Assembly (NCBI GenBank): GCA_035048495.1
Contig: CM068551.1
Location: 10,727,248 to 10,791,247, forward strand
Length of the DNA stretch: 64,000 bases
Reading direction: 5' to 3'
DNA from: Euptelea pleiosperma
Lineage: Eukaryota > Streptophyta > Magnoliopsida > Ranunculales > Eupteleaceae
Below are positions 10,737 through 37,114 of the stretch, one piece after another. The notes below the pieces were generated by a model. The model was given only the letters and a program-made list of their open reading frames with translations, searched no databases and was not told the origin of the DNA. The position numbers and the translations under genes are program-made. Position 1 is the stretch's first letter. Each line of letters begins with the position of its first letter.

Positions 10737-11181
10737 CAAGGTTTAAAGGAGGCCGTTTTAACAGTTAAACGGACTGGGGGCGTTACCGTTTAAACGGCCG
10801 TTAAAACGGATTGAAATGGTCAGGGGCAAAAATGAAAAAAATTTGGAATTTAACGGAATTAAACGGATTTTAACGAAAAAAATGGCGCTGAAATTCAAAA
10901 TTTGAAAAAAAAAAAATTGGAATTTAATGGAAATTTAATTGATTTTAACGGAAATTAAACAGATTTTAACAGAATTAAATGGATTTAACGGCCATTTTTT
11001 CCATAAAAATTTTCAGAATTAAATGGTTGTTTAAATGATTTTAGCAGCCGTTAAAACAAAAACCGGCCGTTTAATTAAAAAATGATAAAACATGTTTAAA
11101 CGGTTTTAACGGAAACGGGCTTGGGGTGTTACCGTTGAAACGGCCATTAAAACCGTTTAAACGGCCGTTTTTAAAACCATG
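10737..11181. mobile_element. E-family hAT-like MITE rich in GGCCGTTTAAAC
   Basis: Termini CAAGGTTTAAAGG and its inverted counterpart TTTAAAACCATG frame 445 bp. The interior is dense in GGCCGTTTAAACGG and AACGGATTTTAACG motifs, most of them near-palindromic. The element at 20354-20868 has related ends and a clear 8-bp duplication. A partial inverted copy lies at 59590-59758. The flanks here (GTTTAAAC versus GTACTCAT) do not form a convincing duplication. Confidence 0.6.
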
Positions 11182-12388
11182 GTACTCATATCACCACTTC
11201 CATATGAAATAGATTTCATGTAAATAAAAAAATTAGCGAAGATCTTCCCTTGCCAACTGCTTAATGAAAAAAAAAAAAAATCCAACTGTATGGAAATATA
11301 AATATAGGTAGCACATGAGACTATACCTTATCTGATTATCAGGTCTGAAGTTATATATAAAGCTCTGGACTTGGTATTTGGTTTGATGAGAAATTAGCTA
11401 GTCTAGCAATTCATCCTCGGTTTCCGTGTCAAAAAATTAGGATATCTTAGTCATGGAAATCGGATGAGGGTTAGCCGGGCATGTCTTGGATCCATGTGTC
11501 AGGTCTGGGGTGTGACAGGAGGGGAGGAACCAGGTATCCATCCATGTGGATTTTTTTTTCGGTGATGCGGTTTCCTATGTGGAGCCGTGGAACCAATCAG
11601 GTGTTGCCATTTGTACATGGTAAGACCGATCCACATGATCTAACGGTAGAATATTCTACTCTAATCATGTATAAACGTTGGCACCTGATAGGCGCCACAT
11701 CTGCACATAAAAAAAATTCCCTCAGCAACCAGATATCCACTGAAGTACCATTATAACCCTCCAATTAAGAAGAGCCATGTTTGTACGGACAAGGGGAATT
11801 GGCAAAGCTCATTCAAGGACATGCCACAAGTCTGTTAGACCGATCTGTTCGTATACACTCGGGTTGAGGGTTCTATTGATATGCCACTGCACCGCGAGGC
11901 TCCACCATGGCCTCATCCAATGTCTTGAAAGCCTTCATTTGTCAAGCCTGGCTTGCAACATTTGAATGCAGGCGATACCCAACCCTAAATCTTAAGGCCC
12001 ATTGACAATAAGACCCACGCTAAATTTGAGAAAAATTCAAAGGCCCATCTCAAGATGGGTCCAGTCCTATGGCTCAGCCTGTTCTCCAAACATACTAGAA
12101 AGATCATTTGGCATAGATTAAAGTTGAATCCCCACTGCACTAGAAAAGTGGGGAGGGAGTGGAAGTTTTTGGTAATTTTAACAAAATACTGAAGGAGCTC
12201 AATGCCATTAGTTCTTCAAACATCGCGAGCATAAATTCTTTAAAGATCAAACAATCAGAAACTTTCTGACAAACGAGGAAAATAGACTACTACTTTCTTA
12301 CATTTATTATAGCATGATAATAAGTTTTTTTTTTAAAGTGAGAAGATCATGCAGAAAGAAAAGGTCAACCCCTTTATCACTGAGGAAA
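11182..12388. other. Intergenic, nothing recognised
   Basis: There are no domain-level coding matches. 11460-11760 is more GC-rich, with phrases common in plant MITEs, but no terminal inverted repeat pair was found. Confidence 0.45.
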
Positions 12389-13339
12389 CTTATTGTCACG
12401 CCCCGAATCCGGATACCCAGATACGACCCGAAAATCCGTGGATCGACCCGTACCCGAACCCAGAGGTGATCCATGAATGTCCCCTAGTGGTCCAATTAGG
12501 TCAATTAGACTACTAAGGTTCATTCGAAAACCCACTAAGTAAAAAAAGAAAAGATGTAGGAAATAAATAATTCAAATTAATAATTCATAATTCAAATAAT
12601 TTAATCAATCAACTAAATGTGGAGAGATAGAAGTGAGAACATGCTCTCAATCAAAGGCTTACATGCCCGTGAAAATAAATAAATAATGTTGTAAAATAAT
12701 CAAATACAACTTTCTAAAATGTGGGATCGACTCCCAAATCCTCGCCAATCTCTTCGAATGCACCGGAGTCTTTCGTCTAAAAATCATCTCGCGTACTCGA
12801 CTCCTCAAAATCTGAAAATGGTATCGGTGTAGCACCGTGAGCCGAGGCCCAGTAATACAACAGTGTGCATGGTATGATATCATACTATACAAGTTTTTTT
12901 TATCAAGGTATGCATCTCAATCGTATAATAAGGATGTCATGAATATGAGGATGAATGCAGATGAGTAAGGGATGCCAATGCAACTAGTACCCATAACCAC
13001 ATAGGGTCTCCATCTCCTTCCCGCACTGGGAGCGGTCTCATCGACCCATCTGCAGGATATAATAACGTCTGGGGCCTTTCACCCTAGGGTACCGAACCCT
13101 GATTAATTGATAAAACCAATATAAACGTATATAATATACTTCAACCCCGTTCCCTTATGCACCCCTTATATGAAATGACGTGATCATCATGGTATGACAA
13201 CAAGATGTACTAGGGTTACATGACATAAGCACGCATGTATTTAACATTTAAATAAAAATATAAAATGAACCAATGATCATTAAGAGTAATAATATGGGAA
13301 CGAATTAGGATTAACCATGAATAACATGTAACAATCATC

Positions 13340-13786
13340 GAAGGTCACGATCAACACGGATGAATAATATAAGTGAAAATCACAAGGCAATCCAACACAC
13401 CATTGCCGAACCCTATGAGGGATCCATGACACAAGGTCGAACCCTAAAGAGGGATCCAAGACACTTGGCCGAACCCTATGAGGGATCCAAGACACATGGG
13501 TGGGATCCCCATGCATACAAGTATAGGTCGAACCATCTAGGTATAATAGTCAATAAGACATGACCAAATATCACAATCAACATCGATGAATAATATAAGT
13601 GAAAATCGCAAGAGAATCCAACACGCCATGGCCGAACTCTATGAGGGATCCATGACACAAGGTCGAACCCTAAAGAGGGATCCAAGACACTTGGCCGAAC
13701 ACTATCAGAGATCCAAGACACATGGGTGGGATCCCCATGCATACAGGTATAGGTCAAACCATCTAGGGTTTAGTCAAACAACAAGG
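13340..13786. repeat. 226-bp tandem duplication in the LTR
   Basis: Two units have a period of 226 bp (for example GATGAATAATATAAG at 13359 and 13585). Each unit contains sub-repeats of CGAACCCTATGAGGGATCCA. The short overlapping reading frames on both strands are by-products of this repeat. Confidence 0.85.
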
Positions 13787-13984
13787 TTAAAACCTTAATA
13801 GTTAATAATCATGACCGAACCACGAACAATTAATAGGTTTTTAAAAAAAAATATACTGCATTATAAAAATCATAACTAAATAAATATGAATTAGAAAAAT
13901 ATAAACTCAATGGATTTAAAAACTAGATTTACAGAGATTTTAGAAAAAAAATAAATAGAAAAATATTCGAATTCAAAATATAGG

Positions 13985-14760
13985 TCAAAAATCTTAATTA
14001 ATTGGGCCGGACAGAATCTGGGATACAGAAAAGTCCCACACATTTAAAAACTCATAACTTAATCAATACATATCAGAAAAATACAAACTCAAGGGTTATA
14101 GAAACTAAATTGATGGAGGTATCTATGAAAAATAATTAAAAAAATATTTAGGTTAAAAATATAGATTGAAATCTCAAGTGAAGTGGACCGTATAAAATCT
14201 GAAATTCTGGGTTTTACAGAAAAGTCCAGCACGTTTGAAAAATCATAACTTAATCAATACAGATCAAAAAAATATAAACTCAAAGGTTCTAGAAACTAGA
14301 TTGATAGAAGCATCTGTGAAAAATAATTAGAAAAATATTTAGGTTAAAAATATAGATCGAAATCTCAAGTGAAGTGGACCGTGTAAAATCTAGAATTCTG
14401 AGTTTTACAGAAAAGTCCAGCACGTTTGAAAAATCATAACTTAATCAATAAAAATCAGAAAAATATAAACTCAAAGGTTCTAGAAACTAGATTGATAGAG
14501 GTATCCATGAAAAATAATTAGAAAAATATTTAGGTTAAAAATATAGATCGAAATCCCAAGTGAATCGGACCATGTAAAATCTAAAATTCTGGGTTTTTTG
14601 GTAAAGTCATACAACTTAGAAAAATCATAACTTAATCAATAAAAATCAGAAAAATATAAACTAAACGGTTTTGAAAAATAGATTCACAGAGGTATTTAGA
14701 AAAAATAATTATAAAAATATTTTAATTATGAAAATATAACAAAAATGATAAAGAACATAA
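13985..14760. repeat. 191-bp tandem array in the LTR, about 4 units
   Basis: CAGAAAAGTCC recurs at 14026, 14217 and 14408, with a diverged fourth copy near 14599, giving a constant 191-bp period. Each unit includes AAATCATAACTTAATCAAT and TCTAGAAACTAGATTGATAG. Confidence 0.9.
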
Positions 14761-16079
14761 TCATCCGTTATAGGTACAAAATAGACGATGGCCCAATCCA
14801 TCATGGTGGCCCAAAATAAAGATCAACCCAATAAGAATAAAATAAATATTATTGAAATTAATTTATAATGAGTATCAACCATTATCTAATGAAAGATAAA
14901 CAAAATCTTGAAGAAAAACAAGTATAGGATGGATCAAGCGCACTTACCTTAAGGTTTCTTGAACTTTAATGAAAATCAAAAGTTTCTTTAAATTTGAAAG
15001 TCGTCGGATCGTCCTCTCCTCGGAATATGTTCTTTTATTCGGAGTCCCCGTCAATTCTCCCTTCTTGCTCGAGTGCGATCGGTGCCCGGATGAATGTGTA
15101 ATGGAGCTTTCTCTTTTCTTCAATAGAGTTGGGTTTGTGAAAGCTTCTAAAGCTTTAGGGTTTTCATAAATAGGTTTTGGGAAGGATTAGGGTTTCTATT
15201 TTGTTGAAATTCGTAACTATCAAAGGGATGACTTTTTCAACCCTCAAAAACTTATATTTTACAATATTAATGGGTTAGAAATGGGCCCAAGGCCCATAAA
15301 CATAAATAGGCTTCATTTAAAAATATTATTAAGCCCAAAAGACCTCTAGATTGGCCATAAGGGCCCACCCAACAATCATAACACAAATAATTATTAATTA
15401 ATTCAATCAAACTATATTATATAATTTAAAAGTTCATACAATAAGGTATTGACACATGTCACACATATAAATCACAAAAATGTTCAAAACCTTAGAAAAG
15501 TGTCAAATGATATTAGAATGACCCGAAAGTGATTTGCGGGTCCCACGCTCCTATTAAATAAATAGAATATAATTAAATATTATTTTTAAAAATATAATAA
15601 TAGTAGGAAAGTTTAAAAATTACGAAAATACTATTTTTGTCAAAATCTCCTGAAATCTCCCGCTAGGGTTTTCATGTATCAGGAAAGCTTCCAAATTTCA
15701 CAGGTAAGTTGATAAGGATAAAATAAGAATATTTTTGGAGTCTCGGGCCCACAAAATAATTTTTTTATAAAAGTTCTGGAATATTAGTTGCAGCAAGAAA
15801 AAGTCCCCTGCAAGTTATGATTCATTATTTTTAGTAGGAATTTAGCCCTAAAGAGCGAGTTTCAAAAATAGCAGGTTTTTCAAAGTTGTCAGAATGAAAC
15901 CAAATTAAATACACATACTCATGCATGATATTAAACAATAAAAACAATAATAAGAGTTTGAAAAAGTTTCGGGTTTTCATTATTAGGTGAATTTATCATA
16001 ATACCCTAGAACGAAAGTTTGGGGTATTACACTTATTAAACAGGAAGCAAGACCACAATACACAACAAAATACACTTCT

Positions 16080-30521
<14,442 letters not shown>

Positions 30522-30560
30522 TCTTCTTTCTTCCTTGCTTTCTTACTGCCACTGCCCCTC

Positions 30561-30569
30561 TATTTATCG
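30561..30569 (-). promoter_or_regulatory. Putative TATA box of the AKR gene
   Basis: On the minus strand CGATAAATAG lies about 40 bp upstream of the ATG, between MITE sequence and the coding start. If used, it would leave a 5' leader of only about 10-15 nt. Confidence 0.4.
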
Positions 30570-30589
30570 ACGGGGTCAATTTCAGCCTT

Positions 30590-30800
30590 GGGAATTTGAG
30601 CATTGTTGACCATTTTTGGGGTACAAGGATCAAAAGGTTTGAAATCATTAATCAGGCTGATTTTTTGTTTGTAAGTCCACCTAGGGATTGGCCAAACATC
30701 TATAGGGTCACATCTTCTAAGAGTGTGCCACGTAGCTGTATTGGGGAAGTCAGCCGCCACAGTATGAGCCACGTGGCATATTGATAGAGATTTCTACCCC
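30590..30800. mobile_element. X-family MITE half in the AKR promoter
   Basis: 30597-30740 matches 31800-31940 closely, sharing CCACCTAGGGATTGGCCAAA and TCTAAGAGTGTGCCA. It therefore derives from the X MITE family. It occupies most of the first 250 bp upstream of the AKR start. Confidence 0.65.
30768..30777. promoter_or_regulatory. Palindromic G-box (GCCACGTGGC)
   Basis: This is a perfect 10-bp palindrome with the CACGTG core bound by plant bZIP and bHLH factors, 247 bp upstream of the AKR ATG. It lies in MITE-derived sequence. A second, imperfect CCACGTAGC lies at 30728. Confidence 0.5.
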
Positions 30801-31905
30801 TATGGATGTTGGCCCAACTCTAGATGGACATACTAAAGACCAATAATTAGCTTGATTAGTGATTTCTAAGTGTTGGATTAGAGTTGTTTTTAGGGTTGTC
30901 AAAGGGCTGGGCCAGGGTAAGGCCTAGCCTGACCCTAGCCCCACCCTCAAGGGCAGAGCCTAAAAGAATAGTTGGAAAAAAAAATTTAGTAAAAAAAAGT
31001 GTATGCTTTAATAATGTACTTGGCTTGGTAGCATATTTCCTTGGTTTAATCTATATAGATTTTTTGATGAATGGTCATAAATTTTAGTTTTGAAAATGAG
31101 ACCTCTTTTTTTTAAAAACTTGAATAAAATAAATGATATATTATAAATTTACACTAGAAAAAGTCATTTTGAACTATTCTTAAAATTTTCAAAATATTAA
31201 TGATTTTGGGCCAGTCATAATTTTGGAATGGCTCAATCATTTGGAAATTGCTCAAAATTGTATCTTTTTTAGGATAATTGTACGTAGTGTCCAACACCAA
31301 TAACGTTGTGACATGTGTACCTAAGGAAACTGGGAAATCATGACAATCGATTTCCCCTTTCTTTTGAATGTTTTGTTTTTCAAAAAGGGGTTTGATTCCC
31401 AAAGACATGAAACTTTAGAACAACCCATTTTTATTTGAAAAAAAAAAAAGACAACTTAATTTAGTTTTGAATATACCATGTACTTAATGTGGTATTTTCT
31501 AAAAGAAGATGCAGTATGTAAGTTGTTTTATAGAATATAATTAAAAAAATAAATATAACAGAGATGATGTGCCAAGGACAAGGTAGGGCCGACCCCCCTT
31601 GAGTGTGACCTTGGCCCGACCCTTATTTAGAAAGGCCTTACATATTTGGGCCTGGCCCAGCCCGACCCTAAGGGCTTGAAATTTATAAAAAGTCCTCTTC
31701 TTAAGGCTTTAAAAGGGCTAGGCTGAGTAGGGCAGGGCCCCCTTACAAGTGAGCTGGATTGACTCCCCTAGTTGTTTTCATGGGTTGATTCTTAATAGTG
31801 AAATTTGAGCATTATTGACATTATTTGGGGTACAAAGATCCAAGGGTTTGAAATCACTAATAAGGTTGATTCTTAGTTTGTAGGTCCACCTAGGGATTGG
31901 CCAAA
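30801..31905. mobile_element. X-family MITE split by a hAT element
   Basis: Left part 30790-30890 and right part 31771-31905 are inverted complements: TTGATTAGTGATTTC on the left, GAAATCACTAATAAGG on the right. They are separated by the hAT element at 30891-31770. The right part runs directly into copy 2 of the segmental duplication. Confidence 0.6.
30891..31770. mobile_element. Non-autonomous hAT element, 880 bp
   Basis: Ends TAGGGTTGTCAAAGGGC and TTGACTCCCCTA with an exact GTTGTTTT duplication (30883-30890 and 31771-31778). Sub-terminal GGGCTGGGCC and GGGCAGGGCCC motifs are inverted. The AT-rich interior has no transposase. Confidence 0.85.
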
Positions 31906-32671
31906 CATCCGGTCGACATCATCTAAGAGTGTGCCATATGGCTCTTATTATGGGCAGTCAGCAACTTTGTTGACCAGCAACGATCAGGAAAGTTCTACTC
32001 CATTTTATAGATAGGGATTGCATGACCCAAGGGCATCATCCAATGCCTAGGTTCCATATGTCACACTCTTGGGGATCATCAATGATCGTATAAACATTTT
32101 TCCACCCTTCCGTGGACTTACGGACAAATTGGTGATTTCTAGCAATTGGTTTTGACTCTTTTCATGGGTTTTAGCCATTGGATTGGAGCATTATTTGGGA
32201 TGTTGTGGATGCAAATATTTGCACCCCCACGTGGGCAATTGAAACATTGACACATGGATTGGTGGCAAGAGCTCGATGTGTGCCGAACAGCACATGCACT
32301 ACATGCCTTTTGATAACTGAATCAATGACCTGCCAAGAAGACCAAGATGGGGAGTTCTTGGCCATCCAACGAAAGGGCCGAGATATGGAGCTCTCAGTCC
32401 ATGATCCAGGAATTTGAGGAATGGGGTATTCAGCCCTTGTTAAGGTAATAGCGTCGACGAACACAAGAGAGAGAGAGACGATTGAATCTAGTCAAGACTT
32501 TAGATCTCGGCAATGTGCATGGGCCGATAATTGTGGTAAATTCGAGAAGTATAGTTCTCATATTCACCTAATAGACCTCGGGGTGTGCCTAACATGAGGT
32601 GATGGCCACAAAGAATAAGGAAAACATGGGGACACAGTAAGAAAGATGGTACCTAGTAGAAATTGTCGCAT

Positions 32672-32771
32672 TTAACCTTGTCAGATATGGCGGCAATTAA
32701 CCTTGTCAGAGATGGCGGCAATTAGCCATGTTAGAGAGGGTGGCGGTTAACCATGTCAGAGATAGTGGCAG
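32672..32771. repeat. Degenerate 25-bp tandem repeat, copy 2
   Basis: Counterpart of 762-861, with the same four units. Confidence 0.75.
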
Positions 32772-32884
32772 TTAGCTAACTTATCAAAAAAAAAAAAAGA
32801 TAGTGGCAGTTAGCCACACCATGGAAGATGAAGGTAACCATGTCAAAAGATGGCAGTTGACATGTCAGGAAAAGCGACAATAGT

Positions 32885-34278
32885 TGAAATTCAGTATGTT
32901 CTCTTTATTCCAAATACCCAGAGGGGGTTGATTAAGTATTAAAATTCTCTTTTAACCTAACACAATTTACTGGTCCAGTGGGGGTAAACTAAAGCACATG
33001 CAATACAATTAAAACAATCGATTGATAATAAGGTGATTATCATAATTGACTTGGATTAAATATATGTCCGTAACATATTGTCTCTTTGTCGTTTGAATTG
33101 ATCTAACAATTATGCAAAAAGTAAACAATCAACAACCATAACACATGCGAGTTTTTTACGTGAAAACCTTAACCAAACAAAACCACGGGACCACGTCCAG
33201 ACGGAAAGTATCATTAACTGAAAAGTTTCGAGTTACAGAAGTTACCTACATAGTACCATTGCAAATACAACTTCTAACCTTAGCCAAAGCCTAATGCCAG
33301 GGCATCCACGTCCTCTAGCTCCACGCTACGAGTCACACGCGCGCCCTCCCAATCGCAAAGCCTTTGCCGCTTGTTCAATTTGGTACACCCTTAACCCCAA
33401 AGTTGCTTTGAGACACACTGGTACTCTCTGGCTAGTAGGTTAAAGTCCTAGATGAAAAATTAAGCAGATGGGAGATCAAGCTCTAAGCTTTAATCGTAAG
33501 AAAGAGAAAAGCTCACAAGATTGATAGTGAAGGCTAGTATTTTTTTCTCTTCAAATAAGGACAACTCTTAATTTAAAAATCTATTTCTTTTCTCTTGTTG
33601 TGTATTTAATTAAGCTTAAGAGGGCTTTATTTATAAGAGTTTGAAAGCCCAAGGTCGTGCAAGTAATGGGAAAGTGGGAGCATGAAAATGGATATGAAAT
33701 TAGACTATTTCTGCGAAGTCCAATCGATTGCACTCTTGGTCTGATCGATTGTACCGTACGGATGAATTTTCTGTTCATAATTCTAATCGATTGTACAGGG
33801 TCCAATTGATTGTTCACTTTGAAAGTTCTGTCCCGAATGGTCCAATCAATTGTAGAGCAAACTCCAATCGATTGTACATTGGAAGTGTTCTATCCCGTAG
33901 GGTCCAATTGATCGGACTTTTCCTTAGTCAAATTTTGACTTCTTTGCACTGTCTTGACTTGGGTCTATCCTGTGATAAGGTTCAACTATTAAGTTTTAAT
34001 CTTTAAGATCTTATTCCTATGGTCACTAAGTCACTTACCTTCCTATACGAGCGTACACGTTCTTCAACGGACAAATAGTAGTTACCTAGACGACTCAAGT
34101 CGTCAACCATCTGATTTTTGTGATCTTTGTCTTCTAGTCTTCATGGACGTACGTAGTCAGCGAAGTATGCATACCGCGACATCTTCAATGCTACACCGGT
34201 GCTCGTAGGAACGATTACAAGAATATTTTGTATCAAACGGAATTCTTGCCAAACTAGAATATGAAAATATTCCTTACA
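32885..34278 (-). mobile_element. Solo LTR, copia family A, copy 2
   Basis: Same 1394-bp length as 975-2368. The flanks are ATAGT (32880-32884) and ACAGT (34279-34283), one base having changed since the duplication. AATCGATTG motifs recur at 33720-33920. Confidence 0.9.
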
Positions 34279-34645
34279 ACAGTCATAGCCAAAAGCGTGG
34301 AGTAAAAGGCACGTCAAAGAATATATATATCCATGTAACATTGAGGTAGAGGGGATCGAACCTCAATTCATTAGAGCATTATCCCTCCCATCTTCTCCCA
34401 CTAATTTAAGCATTGGAGGCCCTTCCGGTGGGTACACCCCATTGGTTTCAGGTATCCACTACGCAGGGTTTCTGCAAGGACATTCTCGGAAACCTCGATG
34501 TCGGACCTCGGATCTAGCATTGTTCATCTTGGGCATGCACCAGACCTCGCAAGGGTGTTCAATTCTTATTCCCCCCCCCTCCCCACATCGTTTTGCGCCA
34601 TCTGTGAGAAGTTACTACGTTTTTCTAAGAAACTTTGGTCTGAAA

Positions 34646-35306
34646 CATGCCGCCTAGAAGGATGGTGGATTTGGGACATCTAGGGTGTCTAAGGGAGGAA
34701 ATGTTGAGGACTAATTGGGAAGAGACCAACACGGGAATGTTGACCTTAATGAATGATACGAAAGAGAGCATCGAACAACTGCACAGGGAAATGGAAGGAG
34801 TGAAGTACAAAGCTAGATCCTGAGGCAGTAGATGCTGGAGCAAGGAGATTTACAAGAGTGGAAGGGAACCTAGCCGACGAGTAGCACAACTCAGCACCAT
34901 GAGAGGATGTTAGGCCAAACATCTAGACAGAAGGGGTGGAGACACTTGACCGACAAGCGCATGGACAAGAATTTGGTCGAGAAGAGTTCCAAGAAGAGAA
35001 CAACCCTCATCTTGTCACCTTGGAAAAAGGTGATCAATATGATTAAGAAAGATTGAGAACAGAGACTCGAGTTGAAGGAGAAGATGCTATGGAGAGGGTA
35101 AGGGAAGCGTTGAGGCTGTTGAGAAACTCTATGTTCTCAAAAACATCCTGGGCATTCGAGATTTTGAGGAAATTTGCCCAAATCAAATTTGAGATGTTCT
35201 ATGGGACGTCGGACCCCATTGAACACATGATGCACTACAAGCAGTGCATGGTGTTCTAGGATGCGCAATTGACGAACTTAGATCCCAACTACTTCCATCT
35301 AGTCTA
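34646..35306 (+). pseudogene. Ty3/gypsy gag relic, copy 2
   Basis: Counterpart of 2741-3400, starting at the same ATG. It carries an extra TAG where copy 1 reads a Trp codon (near 35257), so it stops earlier. Confidence 0.65.
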
Positions 35307-35349
35307 AAGTGAAGCGCACTGACTGAATTTCCCTTATTAGAATTACAAA

Positions 35350-36850
35350 CGTCCTAATGGGGAGGGGTCAATAGGACATAATCGAGTTCTTTAAAATTAT
35401 GCAAAATATAATTAAAATCCAATTTGATTTTCCTTTTATATTAACCACAATCTCATGCATTCACAAATATAATATGAAAATAAATAATTAAACAATGAGA
35501 GACAGATCATTCACAACACGAGATTTATAGTGGTTCGTTGTTTACGCACCTATATCCACTGTCACACTCTAAAGGGGAGCAAAATCCACTATTTAATAAA
35601 GTAATACAAACTTTAACAATTGAATAATAACAATTAGAAATCTACGACTAACTTAACAATGAGAGAATCACTTTTCACAATGCCTAGTTACGCTCTAGGT
35701 CAAGCCAATCAACACCTAGTTATGCTCTAGGTCAAGTAGGTCAATACCTGGTTACGCTCTAGGTCAAGCCAATCAATACCTAGTTACACTCTAGGTCAAG
35801 CAGGTCAACACCTAGTTACGCTCTAGGTCAAGCCAATCAATACCTAGTTACGCTCTAGGTCAAGTAGGTCAACGCTTAGTTATGCTCTAGGCCAAGCCAA
35901 TCAACGCCTCATTATACTCTAGGTCAAGCCAAGTTGAGTAAAGACTCAACTCACTCAAGATTTCTCCCACGAGTTCTACAAGAGAAGAACTCTAGATGGT
36001 TTCAACAATATAATCAATAATGATGTACTAACATCTCTAGATGGGAAGATGAGAAGTCACGAAGCCTTAAGAAAGGCTTCCAAAGAGGTGCAGATCCAAA
36101 TACTTGAGCATGTCCCATGAATTGTGATCGTTGGTTCGAACATATGGAAGAACTCCAAATGCACCAACCCAAATCTCCAAAAAGGTTGCACATGATTGTT
36201 ACTGATAGACAAATGAAGGTGAAAGTATAGCTTGATAGGGCAAAATTTTGTATGCTCCAAAAGCAGGTTGCCCAAAAAAGCAAATGAGTGCTTAAATAGA
36301 AACAGGGTGCAACTAGTCTAAAAGCTCAACTTAGAAAGAGTAGGGTCAATTGCAAGTACCTCGGTCGACCGAGCTCTCAAAGCGGGGGCAACTTTTTTCT
36401 CGGTTGACTGAGCTCAGTGCACAATAGACAGACAGAAAGGTGCATAAGCAGGGTCGACCCCAAAATGTTTGGGTTGGCCGAGCTCTGTGCAACATAGACC
36501 CGATAGAAAGGTGTATAATTTGGGTCGACCCCAAAATGTCTGGATTGACCGAGAACCTGGGTTGACCCCAAACACTTGGGTCGGCCAAACCTCTTGACAG
36601 AAAGACAAAAATGCTAAAAACTGACTCCTAACAGACACCTTACCTTACCTTGATTACCTGTCTCTGATCATTATCAAATGATTGTTGCCATCTGCTTTGT
36701 GCTGTACCTTCTTGGATTCAGCTAAGTTTTCCTTTACTGAGTCTATGTAGGTTCTTCAGAAAAACTTTTCAAGGTCTTCTTGAAGAATGCTCTTAAGCAA
36801 CATAAAGTATAAGTGTCCTGGAATTTGACCATATTAATAACCACTTCTTA
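35350..36850 (-). mobile_element. LTR of copia family B, copy 2
   Basis: Counterpart of 3443-4890. It is longer because its 32-bp array has two more units. GGTCGACC is exact at 36362 (GGTCGACCGAGCTC). Confidence 0.65.
35688..35930. repeat. 32-bp tandem array, 8 units
   Basis: Same array as 3779-3965, with eight units against six. The extra two units equal one 64-bp higher-order dimer. Confidence 0.85.
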
Positions 36851-36873
36851 ATACACATTCTAACTTTTAATAA

Positions 36874-37110
36874 TTCGAGGGTGTTTCCCCACCATTTGAT
36901 AATTCGAGAACTACGGGTCCAAATTTGAGGGCGTCTCCCGACATTTTAATAATTCGAGGGCATTTTCCCACCATTCGATAATACGAGAGCTACGGTTCCA
37001 AATTCGAGAGCATTTCCCCACCTTTTAAAAATTTGAGGGCGTTTCCCCACCATTCGATAATTCGAGAGCTATAGCTTTAGATTCGATGGCGTCTCCCCAC
37101 CTTTTAATAA
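36874..37110. repeat. 79-bp tandem array, copy 2
   Basis: Counterpart of 4906-5142, with three units. Confidence 0.8.
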
Positions 37111-37114
37111 TTCA

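Larger units (their letters stand above)
12394..16031 (-). mobile_element. Solo LTR, Ty3 chromovirus (Tekay/Del-like)
   Basis: The element runs from TGTCACGCCCCGAATCC to TTGGGGTATTACA, 3638 bp. TG..CA ends are flanked by the perfect duplication CTTAT (12389-12393 and 16032-16036). Read on the minus strand it starts TGTAATACCCCAAAC and ends CGGGGCGTGACA, the characteristic termini of long Tekay/Del LTRs. There is no internal coding region, hence a lone LTR. It holds a 226-bp pair and a 191-bp tandem array. It ends 44 bp from the stop codon of the aldo-keto reductase gene and is co-oriented with it. Confidence 0.92.

Noticed and set aside
13280..13798. Several overlapping 67-93-codon frames on both strands
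   Set aside because: By-products of the 226-bp tandem duplication inside the Tekay LTR.
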